Positions 25,483-34,919 are shown, counted from the stretch's first letter. The stretch is DNA of 64,000 bases from RGIG4034 sp045576455 (GCA_045576455.1 JAZNGM010000022.1:1-64000); one strand, 5' to 3'. The notes: generated from the letters alone by a model not told the origin. Program-made: numbers and translations.

Positions 25483-27828
25483 ATGAAGATGAAGCACAAA
25501 GGTGAAAATTCTTTAGCTAAAAAAGTGTTTTGGGGAATGGTTAGCTTTTCTGTCATTTTGCTGGCGTGGATAGCACTTACGGTGAAAGATTCATATACTT
25601 ATAATAAAGCGAAGTCAAGCCGCACTTTTTCAGAAGGGTGGTATGTATTTGATGAGCTTGGAAACAGAAAAAATATAACGCTACCGACGAAAGAAGGCGT
25701 AGATGAAAACGGGGAATACGTTTTGTACGGTACGGTACCTAAAGATGTTGAAGACGGCGAAGTAATTGTGTTCTGGGTAACGTATGCGGATGTTATATGT
25801 TATGTGGACGGAGAAGTCCGCGCTATATATAATGATAAAGATGTGCGGCCGTTTGGCAAGCATTCTTTGTGCGGTTATATGAATATCCCGGTTAACAAGT
25901 CAGATGCGGGAGCTACAATCAAAATGGTCTATGACTCCACATACTATTTTGCACAGGGGTATTTCGGAGAGGCCTTTATAGGAAGTGAAGTAGGCGTAAA
26001 AGACCGTATAGTATCCATGAAATTGCCGATTTTTATGGCGGCAATCATTATGGTATTTATCAGTGCCATTATCATAGTGGCGAATTTCCTTATTAAGTCT
26101 ATGGGATTTAAGATGAGTACCGTGAGCATGGGGTATTTGGGGATTGCAATGCTGATGTATAGCACCGATCCGTTATATCTTAGCGGAGCGACCCGGTATT
26201 TCTGGGGAAATACTTTTTTCTGGTATATGTTATACCGGTGCTGTTCGGTTCTTCTTTCCATTCCTATTTTGTTGTTTTTTGATTCGTTACAAAAGGGAAG
26301 GCATCATGCGACCTACCGCTTCGGACTTTTGGCAAACTATTTGATTTGCGGGTTGTGTGTGGTTTTCCAGGTGAGCGGAATTATGGATATGCCGGTTTCT
26401 GTGGATATCAAAAATATAGGAATTGCAATGACCTTATTAATCGTGCTAGTTACGAGTATCCAGGAGTATAAGGCAGGAATAAAAGACAGTATCAAGCTTA
26501 TTTTAGTGCCGGTTGTAATGATTACGCTTTCATTTATGGTAACTGTAATCAGGGAAATGTTTTTTGAAGAGCTGAATACATACTCCATTATGTATCCGAC
26601 GGTAATACTGGCATTTATGGTGGTTGCCTATGCGGCAATAAAGGAACTTTTAAGACAGACCCAACAGGCTATATGGGCAAGCCGTGCAAAAACGGAGTTT
26701 TTAGCGAGAATGTCCCATGAAATAAGAACGCCGATTAATGCGGTGCTCGGCATGGATGAAATGATTTTGCGTGAAAGCAGGGAAAAATCTACGCTTGAGT
26801 ATGCAGGAAACATTAAAAGGGCGGGACAGACCCTTCTTACTTTGATTAGTGATATTTTGGATTTGTCCAAGATTGAAACCGGTAAGATGGATATTGTTCC
26901 GGTAAAATACAGTATAAACGCATTCGTTGACAAACTGGTTACAATCATTTCACCGCAGATGGAGAAAAAAGGACTTGCCTTTGATATACGGGTGAATCCA
27001 AAAATGCCATCCGTTTTATGTGGCGATGAAGTGCGTCTCAGCCAGATCGTTATGAATTTGTTAAGTAATGCATATAAATACACCAATTATGGAAGTGTAA
27101 CGCTTAATATAGACTTTAAAGAAAACCCAAAAGCTGACATTATTACATTGAAAGTGATGGTTGAGGATACCGGAATCGGAATCCGCGAAAGTGATATCAA
27201 GCAACTGTTTGAGGAGTTTAAACGGGCAGATATCCAGCATAACAACAATATAGAAGGATCGGGACTCGGGCTTGCCATATCTTCAAAACTTTTGTTGCAG
27301 ATGAATAGTGAACTGAAGGTAGACAGTACATACGGTTATGGCTCTAAGTTCTATTTTGAAATTGCCCAAGAGGTAGTCGATCATATACCGGTAGGCGAAT
27401 ATAGCTATGGAAACAATGAGAGTTTGAACGGCGGAAATTACAAGGAAAGATTTGTGGCCCCGGATAAGAGTCTGTTGGTAGTAGATGATACCCAGGTTAA
27501 TTTGCTTGTTTTTGCGGGACTTCTTAAGCAGACACAGATTCAGATAGATACGGCACTGAGTGGTGAAGAAGCGTTGGAGCTCTTGAAAAAGAAAAAGTAT
27601 GATATTATCTTTATGGATCATTTAATGCCGGGAATGGATGGTGTGGAAACACTGAACAGGATACGGAAGCTTGAAGCCGGCAGTAAAAAGCAGACTCCGG
27701 TCATCGCCCTTACGGCGAATGCTTTATCAGGTTCCCGGGAATGGTATCTTGAGAACGGATTTTCCGATTATCTTTCAAAACCGATAGAGGCGGATGAGCT
27801 GGAAAAAATGATAGAAGGCTACCTGTAA
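25483..27828 (+). CDS. Membrane hybrid sensor histidine kinase / receiver protein
   Basis: 781 residues: an N-terminal helix (~14-32), an extracytoplasmic beta-rich domain (~35-175), about seven helices (~180-390), the HisKA motif MSHEIRTPINAVLG with H412, a complete ATPase domain (N-box NLLSNAYKYT, VEDTGIGI, GSGLGLAI) and a C-terminal receiver with phosphoacceptor D712 in MDHLMPGMDG. All catalytic residues seem intact, unlike the paralogue at 16708. There is no output domain, so the phosphate must pass to another protein. AGGAGG precedes the ATG. It is alone in its transcript and ends at the triple-hairpin repeat. Confidence 0.9.
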   Translation: MKMKHKGENSLAKKVFWGMVSFSVILLAWIALTVKDSYTYNKAKSSRTFSEGWYVFDELGNRKNITLPTKEGVDENGEYVLYGTVPKDVEDGEVIVFWVTYADVICYVDGEVRAIYNDKDVRPFGKHSLCGYMNIPVNKSDAGATIKMVYDSTYYFAQGYFGEAFIGSEVGVKDRIVSMKLPIFMAAIIMVFISAIIIVANFLIKSMGFKMSTVSMGYLGIAMLMYSTDPLYLSGATRYFWGNTFFWYMLYRCCSVLLSIPILLFFDSLQKGRHHATYRFGLLANYLICGLCVVFQVSGIMDMPVSVDIKNIGIAMTLLIVLVTSIQEYKAGIKDSIKLILVPVVMITLSFMVTVIREMFFEELNTYSIMYPTVILAFMVVAYAAIKELLRQTQQAIWASRAKTEFLARMSHEIRTPINAVLGMDEMILRESREKSTLEYAGNIKRAGQTLLTLISDILDLSKIETGKMDIVPVKYSINAFVDKLVTIISPQMEKKGLAFDIRVNPKMPSVLCGDEVRLSQIVMNLLSNAYKYTNYGSVTLNIDFKENPKADIITLKVMVEDTGIGIRESDIKQLFEEFKRADIQHNNNIEGSGLGLAISSKLLLQMNSELKVDSTYGYGSKFYFEIAQEVVDHIPVGEYSYGNNESLNGGNYKERFVAPDKSLLVVDDTQVNLLVFAGLLKQTQIQIDTALSGEEALELLKKKKYDIIFMDHLMPGMDGVETLNRIRKLEAGSKKQTPVIALTANALSGSREWYLENGFSDYLSKPIEADELEKMIEGYL

Positions 27829-27841
27829 GGTATTTTGGTGG

Positions 27842-27961
27842 GCGCAAGCTGCTGAGCTTGCGCTTATTTACATAAAAAAAGAATGCCGAAGAGTAGTGAG
27901 GTGTGACAAGAATTTCTTCAGAAATTCTTGCGAGCGCAAGCTGCTGAGCTTGCGCTTTTTT
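27842..27961. repeat. Triple-hairpin dispersed repeat, copy A
   Basis: Three perfect stems: GCGCAAGCT-gctg-AGCTTGCGC (27842-27863), AAGAATTTC-ttca-GAAATTCTT (27908-27929) and again GCGCAAGCT-gctg-AGCTTGCGC (27934-27955) with six Ts after it. A 44-base spacer separates the first and second stems. An inverted copy lies at 43584-43704 with the same stems and spacer length. It sits between convergent genes and can end transcription from the kinase side; the T-run overlaps the stop codon of the SDR gene. Confidence 0.85.
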
Positions 27962-28706
27962 AGGTCCAACCGCCGTCTACGGTGATAATTTGCCCGGTCA
28001 TATAGTCGGGAGCATTTATTAATAGTTCAACAGTTTTAGCAATATCAGATACCTGTCCGATTCTGTCGGCAGGTATTTCTTTTTTGATTTCATCCATATC
28101 CTCAGAAGATAAGTGAGCGTTCATATTTGTATCAATAATGCCGCATGCTATTGCATTTACCTGGATGTTGCTTGGCGCAAGTTCTCTTGCAAGTGCTTTT
28201 GTAAAGCTGTTGACGCCTCCTTTAGAAGCAGAATAAGCAACTTCCATGGATGCACCCATGTTGCCCCATACGGATGAAATATTAATAATTTTGCCGGAAT
28301 GTTCTTTTAGCATAAGCGGAATGGCGAATTTGCAATGATAGAATATGCCGGAAAGATTTGTGTTAATAACCGCATTCCATTCCTCCAAAGACATTTCGTG
28401 TAATAAACCGGTTACGGAAATGCCGGCATTGTTAACGAGAATATCAAGAGACGGAATGCTCTTGAATAAGTTCTCCACCTGCATATAGTCTGCACTGTCA
28501 CATTGTACGGCCCGTGCAAAAAAAGCATCCTGGTCTTTTGTGCTGTTTTTGTATTCCCTGTTTAATTCATCACATAATTCATTCAATGAACGGATATCCG
28601 ATTTACAGGTGAGAATAAGGGAGTATCCCATTTTTGCAAGATGTCTTGCAATAGCTGCTCCGATTCCGCGTGACGCGCCTGTTACAAGTGCTGTTTTCTT
28701 CATCAT
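27960..28706 (-). CDS. SDR-family NAD(P)-dependent oxidoreductase (FabG-like)
   Basis: A classical short-chain dehydrogenase of 248 residues: TGASRGIGAAIA cofactor loop, NNAG, the catalytic serine in INISSVWG, YSASK (Y and K) and the C-terminal ITVDGGWT. It resembles 3-oxoacyl-ACP reductases, but a lone gene away from other fatty acid synthesis genes could reduce another carbonyl. Its stop overlaps the T-run of the repeat. It is read divergently from trxB. Confidence 0.85.
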   Translation of the reverse strand: MMKKTALVTGASRGIGAAIARHLAKMGYSLILTCKSDIRSLNELCDELNREYKNSTKDQDAFFARAVQCDSADYMQVENLFKSIPSLDILVNNAGISVTGLLHEMSLEEWNAVINTNLSGIFYHCKFAIPLMLKEHSGKIINISSVWGNMGASMEVAYSASKGGVNSFTKALARELAPSNIQVNAIACGIIDTNMNAHLSSEDMDEIKKEIPADRIGQVSDIAKTVELLINAPDYMTGQIITVDGGWT

Positions 28707-28913
28707 TCTTCCTCCGGTTTATGTAAAATGACACTATTTAGTATATATTATGTACAATTGTATAGCAAGCGCAGGATAAGTTAAGAATTATATTAGTATT
28801 TTGCTTGCCTGTATATGGTAAAACTGTTAAAATGATACCAGTATATGTGTTTTGCATAGTATTTTTTACTATATGTTGTATGTATGGTGTACAGAATAGG
28901 AGACGGATTTTTT

Positions 28914-29834
28914 ATGGTATACGATTTGATTATTATCGGTGCGGGACCGGCAGGCCTTACCGCAGCAATTTACGCACAAAGAGCAAAGCTCTCTACACTT
29001 GTTCTTGAGAAGAGTTCCATGGGAGGCGGTCAGGTACTTACTACCTATGAAGTAGATAATTATCCGGGCGAGAAGGGAATTAATGGTTTTGACCTTGGTA
29101 TGAAATTTAAAGAGCATGCTGATGCACTGGGGGCAACTTTTGTGGAAGCAGAGGTTGATAAAATTCAGGATAAAGGGCTAACCAAGGTGATTTTGACCGA
29201 TAATGGGGAGTATGAAACCAAAACGGTTATTATTGCGACCGGAGCAAATCATGCGAAGCTTATGGTTGAAGGAGAAGAAGAACTTGCGGGCATGGGTGTT
29301 TCCTATTGTGCTACCTGTGATGGTGCTTTCTTTAAGAACCGTGTTACTGCCGTGGTTGGCGGTGGTGATGTTGCGGTAGAGGATGCAATTTTTCTTGCAA
29401 GAACCTGCAGCAAGGTATACCTCATTCACAGAAGAGATGAATTACGTGCTGCAAAATCATTACAGGAAGCATTGTTTAGTCTTCCGAATGTAGAGTGTAT
29501 ATGGGATAGTGTTGTGACAAAAATACAGGGAGAAGATCAGGTTGAATCGCTGCTTCTCCATAATAAAAAGGATAATACGGAATCAGAACTTAAAGTGGAC
29601 GGTGTATTCGTGGCAGTGGGTATTCATCCGAATACGGAAGCATTTACTGATATACTTAAAGCTGATGAAAAAGGATATATTATTGCAGGCGAAGATTGTG
29701 TAACGAGTATGCCGGGTGTTTTTGCAGCAGGTGATGGAAGAACCAAGCAGTTAAGGCAAATTGTAACGGCAGTTGCAGATGGTGCCAATGCAGTAACAAG
29801 CGTGCAGAATTACCTGTTGACCGCTGGTAAATAA
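28914..29834 (+). CDS. trxB: Thioredoxin reductase
   Basis: A 306-residue flavoprotein with the FAD motif GAGPAGLTAAIYAQRA, the redox pair C132-A-T-C135 in CATCDGAFF, the NADPH motif GGGDVAVEDA and the closing GDGRTKQLRQIVTAVADGA. It reduces thioredoxin in the cytoplasm. The ATG at 28914 is 11 bases after GGAG; the upstream frame from 28884 has no support. No thioredoxin gene is adjacent. Confidence 0.9.
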   Translation: MVYDLIIIGAGPAGLTAAIYAQRAKLSTLVLEKSSMGGGQVLTTYEVDNYPGEKGINGFDLGMKFKEHADALGATFVEAEVDKIQDKGLTKVILTDNGEYETKTVIIATGANHAKLMVEGEEELAGMGVSYCATCDGAFFKNRVTAVVGGGDVAVEDAIFLARTCSKVYLIHRRDELRAAKSLQEALFSLPNVECIWDSVVTKIQGEDQVESLLLHNKKDNTESELKVDGVFVAVGIHPNTEAFTDILKADEKGYIIAGEDCVTSMPGVFAAGDGRTKQLRQIVTAVADGANAVTSVQNYLLTAGK

Positions 29835-29854
29835 CGCCATTATTGTCTGGAGCG

Positions 29855-29884
29855 TTGACACTTTTTTATCCCCTATGCTATATT
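29855..29884 (+). promoter_or_regulatory. Promoter of the NlpC/P60 gene
   Basis: A perfect TTGACA (29855-29860), 18 bp, and TATATT (29879-29884) preceded by TGC (extended -10), 39 bases before the ATG. Confidence 0.7.
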
Positions 29885-29923
29885 TTGCGTGTCACTGTAA
29901 ACGGATTATAGCGGAGTTGGATT

Positions 29924-31150
29924 ATGATCAGATTAATAAAAAGAATTAATTATATTAAAGGGTTCTATATATTAAAAAGTGTGTTATTTTTAATGACGGT
30001 GCTGGCTCTTTGCAAGGGAAACAGTGCGATGGCGCAAGGGCCGGTCATGGTTAAGGAAAAGGCAGTAATCGGAAGTGCTGCCCTTACGGAAGTAGTTATG
30101 CCGCCTTATATGCTGGCACAGAATCAAACCGGAAAAGCTTCCTTAACAGAATATATTAAAAATAAGTGCCGGCAATTACCGGTCATTACAACCATATCGG
30201 TTATAGATGAAAATGCACCTGTCAATATATTGATTGCCGATGTAACCAATTATGTGAATGTCCGGAAAACGCCGGATGTGCAGGGAGAAATCGTAGGTAA
30301 GCTTTATGACGGATGCGTGGGCATTGTTCTTTCAGAGGAAAACGGTTGGTCATATATATCTTCCGGTAATGTGAAAGGATATGTTGCCTCTTCATATTGT
30401 ATAACCGGCGAGGAAGCCATGAAATGGTATGATGATGTTATGCAGAAAATTGCTGTTGTAGAGGCAGACGGGTTGAATGTAAGAAGTCAGCCTAAAGAGG
30501 ATGCAGACGTTATTAAAGTGCTTTCACGTGATGCTAAAGTTAATGTACTTGAAGTCTTAAATGACTGGGTTAAGATTGTGTGTTCAACCAGGGAAGGCTA
30601 TGTAGCAAGAGAGTATGTAACACTTGATTTTTCATACGACAAGGCAGAAACGCTTGAAGAGGAGAAGGAAAGACTCAGGAAAGAAGAAGCGGAGCGTAAG
30701 AAAAAGGAAGAAGAGGCCCGGAAAAAAGCAGAAGAAGAACGCAAAAAAGCTGAAGAAAGTAAACCCCAACAAAGTACAGTGTTTACTGAAGATATGACAA
30801 GCTATGACAAAGGCTTGGCAGTAGCTGAGTTTGCTTTGCAGTTTGTCGGTAATCCATATGTCTGGGGCGGAACAAGCCTTACTAACGGAGCGGACTGTTC
30901 CGGTTTTGTGTTAGCGGTATATAAGAATTTTGGTGTAAAACTTCCTCATTCGGCGAATGCTGATCAAAAGCAGGGTTATGCCGTGGATGGAATTGAAAAT
31001 GCACAACCGGGTGATTTGATTTGTTATTCCGGACATGTCGGCATTTACATCGGCAATAACCAAATTGTACATGCGAGTACTGCAAAAACCGGAATTAAAA
31101 TATCAAAGGCTACCTATAAAACGATTGTAGCGGTGAGAAGAATTTTTTAG
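29924..31150 (+). CDS. Exported NlpC/P60 peptidoglycan hydrolase with two SH3 domains
   Basis: A signal peptide or anchor (residues ~15-37, ending near AMAQ), two bacterial SH3 domains (~103-165 and ~182-237, each with a VNVR/LNVRSQP start), a Lys/Glu-rich helix (~245-282) and a C-terminal NlpC/P60 domain. The catalytic triad is visible as C325 in ADCSGF, H371 in SGHVGIY and H383 in IVHAST. It should cut the D-Glu to diamino acid bond in wall peptides and help cell separation. Its promoter is clear; a 392-bp gap holding DnaA boxes follows. Confidence 0.9.
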   Translation: MIRLIKRINYIKGFYILKSVLFLMTVLALCKGNSAMAQGPVMVKEKAVIGSAALTEVVMPPYMLAQNQTGKASLTEYIKNKCRQLPVITTISVIDENAPVNILIADVTNYVNVRKTPDVQGEIVGKLYDGCVGIVLSEENGWSYISSGNVKGYVASSYCITGEEAMKWYDDVMQKIAVVEADGLNVRSQPKEDADVIKVLSRDAKVNVLEVLNDWVKIVCSTREGYVAREYVTLDFSYDKAETLEEEKERLRKEEAERKKKEEEARKKAEEERKKAEESKPQQSTVFTEDMTSYDKGLAVAEFALQFVGNPYVWGGTSLTNGADCSGFVLAVYKNFGVKLPHSANADQKQGYAVDGIENAQPGDLICYSGHVGIYIGNNQIVHASTAKTGIKISKATYKTIVAVRRIF

Positions 31151-31256
31151 AAAAATGCAACCCGATAAACGAAAAAAAATAAATTTCGTCACGTTGCACA
31201 AACTTTGTAAAATTTGGAAAAAAATTGTCGAAAACGGCTGTCGGGACGAAAAAAAG

Positions 31257-31327
31257 ATATCCACAAACTGAGTGCCTGAAAAGCGTGAAAAATGGACTTA
31301 TACACCAAGTTATACACATTATCCACA
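31257..31327. other. Cluster of DnaA boxes
   Basis: Two perfect, directly abutting matches to TTATNCACA (31310-31318 TTATACACA; 31319-31327 TTATCCACA) plus two one-mismatch boxes (31257-31265 ATATCCACA; 31298-31306 TTATACACC), all in the same orientation. Position next to AT-rich DNA resembles DnaA-binding clusters outside the origin. Confidence 0.6.
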
Positions 31328-31499
31328 TATTGTTTTGAAAAATATAATTAAATTTTAACCATTTAAAACGAACAATCGTTTTGTTAAGTTATTATAAAAA
31401 TGCGTTTTTTAGAAAAAAATGTCGAAAAACACTTGACATAAAAAATATATAAAATATGCATAAAAATAGTAAAAAAAGCTATACCTTTTTGTGGAAATG

Positions 31500-31508
31500 T
31501 GCTATACT
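31500..31508 (+). promoter_or_regulatory. Extended -10 promoter of hpf
   Basis: TGCTATACT (31500-31508) is a near-ideal extended -10 box, 35 bases before the hpf start. A second TTGACA lies at 31433-31438 with a poorer -10 (TATGCA) 16 bp later. Confidence 0.5.
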
Positions 31509-31542
31509 TAATTCACGACATAGAACGGAAGGGATGGTCAGC

Positions 31543-32070
31543 ATGAAATTTATTATTAGTGGCAAGAACATCGACGTTACGGAGGGCCTTAGAACAGCAG
31601 TTCAAGACAAAATTGGAAAGCTTGAAAAGTATTTCTCACCTGAGACGGAAGTGCATGTAACACTTAGTGTCGAGAAAGAGCGACAGAAAATTGAAGTTAC
31701 AATTCCCGTAAAAGGAAATATCATACGTTCAGAGCAGGTAAGCAATGACATGTACGTTTCAATTGATCTTGTTGAAGAGATTATTGAAAGACAGCTTAAG
31801 AAATACAAGAACAAATTAGTGGACAAGCAACAACAGAACAGTCATTTCCAGCAGGAGTACATTGACAACGATTATATGGAAGAGGAAGATATCAAGATTG
31901 TACGTACCAAGAAATTTGATATTAAGCCTATGTATGCAGAAGATGCCTGCATCCAGATGGAATTGCTCGGACATAGCTTCTATGTATTCTGTAATGCGGA
32001 AACAGATCAGGTTAATGTAGTGTATAAGAGAAAAGGCGATACCTACGGATTGATTGAACCTGAATTATAA
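31543..32070 (+). CDS. hpf: Long-form ribosome hibernation promoting factor
   Basis: The first ~100 residues form the S30Ae/YfiA domain (MKFIISGKNIDVTEGLRTAV), followed by a linker and the C-terminal dimerisation domain (VRTKKFDIKPMYAEDACIQMELLGHSFYVF). With 175 residues this is the long HPF of Firmicutes, which pairs 70S ribosomes into inactive 100S dimers in stationary phase. The ATG at 31543 is chosen since GGAAGGG lies 9 bases upstream and the protein then starts at the conserved domain. It is monocistronic with its own terminator. Confidence 0.9.
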   Translation: MKFIISGKNIDVTEGLRTAVQDKIGKLEKYFSPETEVHVTLSVEKERQKIEVTIPVKGNIIRSEQVSNDMYVSIDLVEEIIERQLKKYKNKLVDKQQQNSHFQQEYIDNDYMEEEDIKIVRTKKFDIKPMYAEDACIQMELLGHSFYVFCNAETDQVNVVYKRKGDTYGLIEPEL

Positions 32071-32107
32071 TACGAAATAATCGTGTAATAACTGAATATT
32101 GAAAGAC

Positions 32108-32146
32108 AGACCGGTTGAGACTGAAAGGTTAACAACCGGTCTTTTT
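32108..32146 (+). terminator. Terminator after hpf
   Basis: AGACCGGTTG (32108-32117) pairs perfectly with CAACCGGTCT (32133-32142), followed by TTTT. Confidence 0.9.
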
Positions 32147-32198
32147 ATGTTTGTTTTTTCATATAAAAATATAAATGGTAAAACATTAGGGATTTTAT

Positions 32199-33287
32199 AT
32201 GGGAAAAATCATGATAAAAGGAAACAAAGAAGGCACCACTTTTAAGATGTTTATAGCAGGCATGGTACTCTTTTTATATGTACTGTTAGGACTCGTGGAA
32301 ATAAATATTGAGGATGATTTGCGGGTTAAGGAAGTGTCCTCTTCGCTTATTGTTGCCACTGATATAAAGGCAAAAAAATCTTTTATTAAATGGGTGGATT
32401 TTAAAGTGACGTATGAAGCACTTCAAAAAGCTTATGAGTATGATATCAGTACTTATGGCAAGGAAATACATTTGGATTTTATAGAACTGCTTGCATACGC
32501 AGGGGCAAAACATGGTGGTGTATTTGATGAAAAAGCACTGAAAACGATTGATAAACTGGCGGATGAGTTAATTAATAAAGAAATTACAATAGAAAGTATA
32601 ACGCAGGATATGCAATATTATGCCTATTATCTTGAAGCATACAGTGCGGTTTTAAAAGAATATGTGGGGGAGTACCGCATAGAAGTCAAAGATGAAAACG
32701 GAAACGCTTCCTATAAAGAATGCTACGGGCTGCGTTGTTTTCATCCGATAGCATACGGATTTCCTTATAGTGATTATGATGATTTTGGTGCGTCACGCTC
32801 TTACGGATACAAAAGAGTGCATTTGGGACACGACATGATGGGACAGACCGGTACACCGATTATTGCAATAGAGTCAGGGGTGGTTGAGGCATTGGGCTGG
32901 AATCAATATGGCGGTTGGCGTATAGGCATACGAAGCTATGACGGCTTGCGGTATTATTATTATGCCCACATGAGAAAAGACCGTCCGTATGCGCTGAATC
33001 TAAAACAAGGGGATGAAGTTACTGCCGGTGATGTAATTGGGTATATGGGGCATACCGGTTACAGTGTTGAAGAAAACGTGAATAATATAGAAGTTACGCA
33101 TTTACATATGGGTATCCAGCTTATTTTTGATGAATCGCAAAAGGATGGTAACGGGGAAATCTGGATAGATTGTTATGCGTTGACGAAGTTTTTATATAAG
33201 AACAGATCCCGCGTTGTAAGGGATGATTCCACAAAAGAGTGGTATAGGGAAACGGCGGTGGAAATACCGTTCATACCTAAAAAATGA
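32199..33287 (+). CDS. Membrane-anchored M23 family metallopeptidase
   Basis: One N-terminal helix (~17-36), a helical region (~60-160) and a C-terminal LytM/M23 domain. The zinc ligands are visible: H208 and D212 (HLGHD) and H301-L-H303 (HLHM). It is therefore likely an active endopeptidase on cell-wall peptides, facing outward. The 362-residue protein resembles clostridial M23 proteins with the YGFPYSDYDDFGASRSYG insert before the first ligand. GGGATTT gives only a weak ribosome binding site. It is upstream of an ABC operon but separated from it by 89 bases. Confidence 0.85.
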   Translation: MGKIMIKGNKEGTTFKMFIAGMVLFLYVLLGLVEINIEDDLRVKEVSSSLIVATDIKAKKSFIKWVDFKVTYEALQKAYEYDISTYGKEIHLDFIELLAYAGAKHGGVFDEKALKTIDKLADELINKEITIESITQDMQYYAYYLEAYSAVLKEYVGEYRIEVKDENGNASYKECYGLRCFHPIAYGFPYSDYDDFGASRSYGYKRVHLGHDMMGQTGTPIIAIESGVVEALGWNQYGGWRIGIRSYDGLRYYYYAHMRKDRPYALNLKQGDEVTAGDVIGYMGHTGYSVEENVNNIEVTHLHMGIQLIFDESQKDGNGEIWIDCYALTKFLYKNRSRVVRDDSTKEWYRETAVEIPFIPKK

Positions 33288-33376
33288 CCGTTCATGTGAC
33301 TTTGCTTTCCTACAGATAGATTATGATGTAGCTTTGTAATCAGAAAGAATAAGAAAAATTTATGGAGGAAAGTAAC

Positions 33377-34093
33377 ATGGAGTATGCGGTAGAACTTATG
33401 CATGTTGATAAAAAATATGGAAGCTTTCAGGCTCTTAAGGATGTATCTCTTACCTTCGAGAAGGGAAAGGTTTACGGTCTGATAGGAAAAAATGGTGCCG
33501 GAAAAACAACCATGATGCGTCTTATGGCAGGACTGTCTTTTGTAACAAGTGGCACAATTAAGCTTTTTGGTAGTGAAGATGCCAACGGAGCACTTTCAAG
33601 GATGGGCACTTTAATTGAATATCCGAGCCTTAACCAGACAATGTCTGCAAAAGAAAATATGATATATTTTTACAAACTTAAAGGAATTACAGTGGACAAA
33701 AGCCTGGATGAACTGTTAAGACTGGTGGAACTAGATGGTACGGGTAAGAAAAAAGTGAAGGATTTTTCTCTTGGCATGCGTCAAAGACTTGGTATTGCGG
33801 TGGCTGTCATAGGAAATCCTGAACTGCTTATACTGGACGAGCCGGTAAACGGACTTGATCCTATCGGAATAGTGGAAATGAGAAATCTTATTAAAAGATT
33901 GAGCGATGAAAAAAAGATGACAATTATTATATCGAGCCACAACCTGCCGGAGCTGTATCAGACGGCAACAGACTATATCATTATTGATAAGGGACAAATA
34001 GTAAAAGAAGTTACCCAGGAAGAACTTGAGATGTGTGGAAAGGATAATCTGGAAGAATATTTTATTTCTTTGATAGGAGGTACAAAAGCATGA
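33377..34093 (+). CDS. ABC transporter ATP-binding protein
   Basis: Walker A GKNGAGKTT, signature FSLGMRQR, Walker B LLILDEP and switch histidine in SSHNLPEL. It is a paralogue of the ATPase at 22759 but lacks most of its C-terminal domain (238 residues). The ATG at 33377 has GGAGG 8 bases upstream; an in-frame ATG at 33362 overlaps that site. Its stop overlaps the permease start by four bases. The next two genes, LytTR and DUF3021, are its likely regulators. Confidence 0.85.
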   Translation: MEYAVELMHVDKKYGSFQALKDVSLTFEKGKVYGLIGKNGAGKTTMMRLMAGLSFVTSGTIKLFGSEDANGALSRMGTLIEYPSLNQTMSAKENMIYFYKLKGITVDKSLDELLRLVELDGTGKKKVKDFSLGMRQRLGIAVAVIGNPELLILDEPVNGLDPIGIVEMRNLIKRLSDEKKMTIIISSHNLPELYQTATDYIIIDKGQIVKEVTQEELEMCGKDNLEEYFISLIGGTKA

Positions 34094-34881
34094 ATAATGT
34101 GTTAAAAGCAACTGCCTACAGATTAAGAAAAACCGGTGCTGTTAAAATATGTATATTAATATCTTGTGTGGCAGCCGTGTTGTATTTTGTACTGGTGCAC
34201 AATATTGCAACAGGTGCTATGGATGTAAGCATGGCGGGAAGTGTGAGCGGGTTATGTGACGCACTTATCATGTGGCTGACCGGTTCGCTTGCGGTAGGAG
34301 TAATTTTTTGTACGGACTTTCAGACAAAGTCAATTCATTGTGCCATAGCGAATCGGCATGGTAGGGGCGGCGTTATAAAAGCATATATGATTTTATATAT
34401 AGCTATGATTCTTATACTGATTTTACCGTATACCCTTCTGTCTGTAGGATGCCTTGCGGCAGGAGTTGATTTTTCGGGCGCCGAGCCTGCTATGACGTCC
34501 ATATATCTTATGAATCTTTTGGATACAAACGCAGATGCTTCTTTTGTAAAAATCATTTTGGTATATATAGCTTCCGCGGTTAACTATGTGGGCTGTATCA
34601 GCATATGCATTCCGATTGCCATTAAGGTAAAAAAGCCGGTTGTAATTACGGCAATAGGTTTTATGATAGGAATGTTAACGGCCCTTATTTGTTCTTTGGC
34701 GGAAAAAGCAGCAGTATTAAAAGGGATTATGCGTTGCCTGCCGTATTATTACGGGGCTAACCAGGTTAATGCGCAAAGTGGATATGGAACGATTTTACTT
34801 TCTTTTATTGTATCGGTTATCTTTATGTCTGTAATGGCATTTCTTTCTTATTTATTATTCAGAAAAGAAGATATCAAATAA
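34090..34881 (+). CDS. ABC-2 type permease
   Basis: A 263-residue protein with about six membrane helices, coupled by ATGA overlap to the ATPase gene. The first helix pair is separated by only ~30 residues, unlike the permease at 23666 with its larger extracellular loop. The substrate is unknown. Confidence 0.8.
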   Translation: MNNVLKATAYRLRKTGAVKICILISCVAAVLYFVLVHNIATGAMDVSMAGSVSGLCDALIMWLTGSLAVGVIFCTDFQTKSIHCAIANRHGRGGVIKAYMILYIAMILILILPYTLLSVGCLAAGVDFSGAEPAMTSIYLMNLLDTNADASFVKIILVYIASAVNYVGCISICIPIAIKVKKPVVITAIGFMIGMLTALICSLAEKAAVLKGIMRCLPYYYGANQVNAQSGYGTILLSFIVSVIFMSVMAFLSYLLFRKEDIK

Positions 34882-34890
34882 ACCGTGAAC

Positions 34891-34919
34891 TTCACATCGG
34901 ACTGTAAAAATGATATAAT
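34891..34919 (+). promoter_or_regulatory. Promoter of the LytTR-DUF3021 pair
   Basis: TTCACA (34891-34896), 17 bp, TATAAT (34914-34919) with an upstream TGA (extended -10), 33 bases before the ATG. The pair can thus be transcribed separately from the ABC genes. Confidence 0.65.

Larger units (their letters stand above)
31151..31542. other. AT-rich gap between nlpC/P60 and hpf genes
   Basis: This 392-bp region has no convincing gene. It contains a cluster of DnaA-box-like 9-mers (31257-31327), an AT-rich stretch (31330-31480) and the hpf promoter. A short AAACGA-acaa-TCGTTT dyad near 31366-31382 may be a weak terminator. Confidence 0.5.

Noticed and set aside
31257..31480. Chromosomal replication origin
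   Set aside because: DnaA boxes and AT-rich DNA are present, but dnaA, dnaN, rpmH and gyrB are absent and only four boxes were found.
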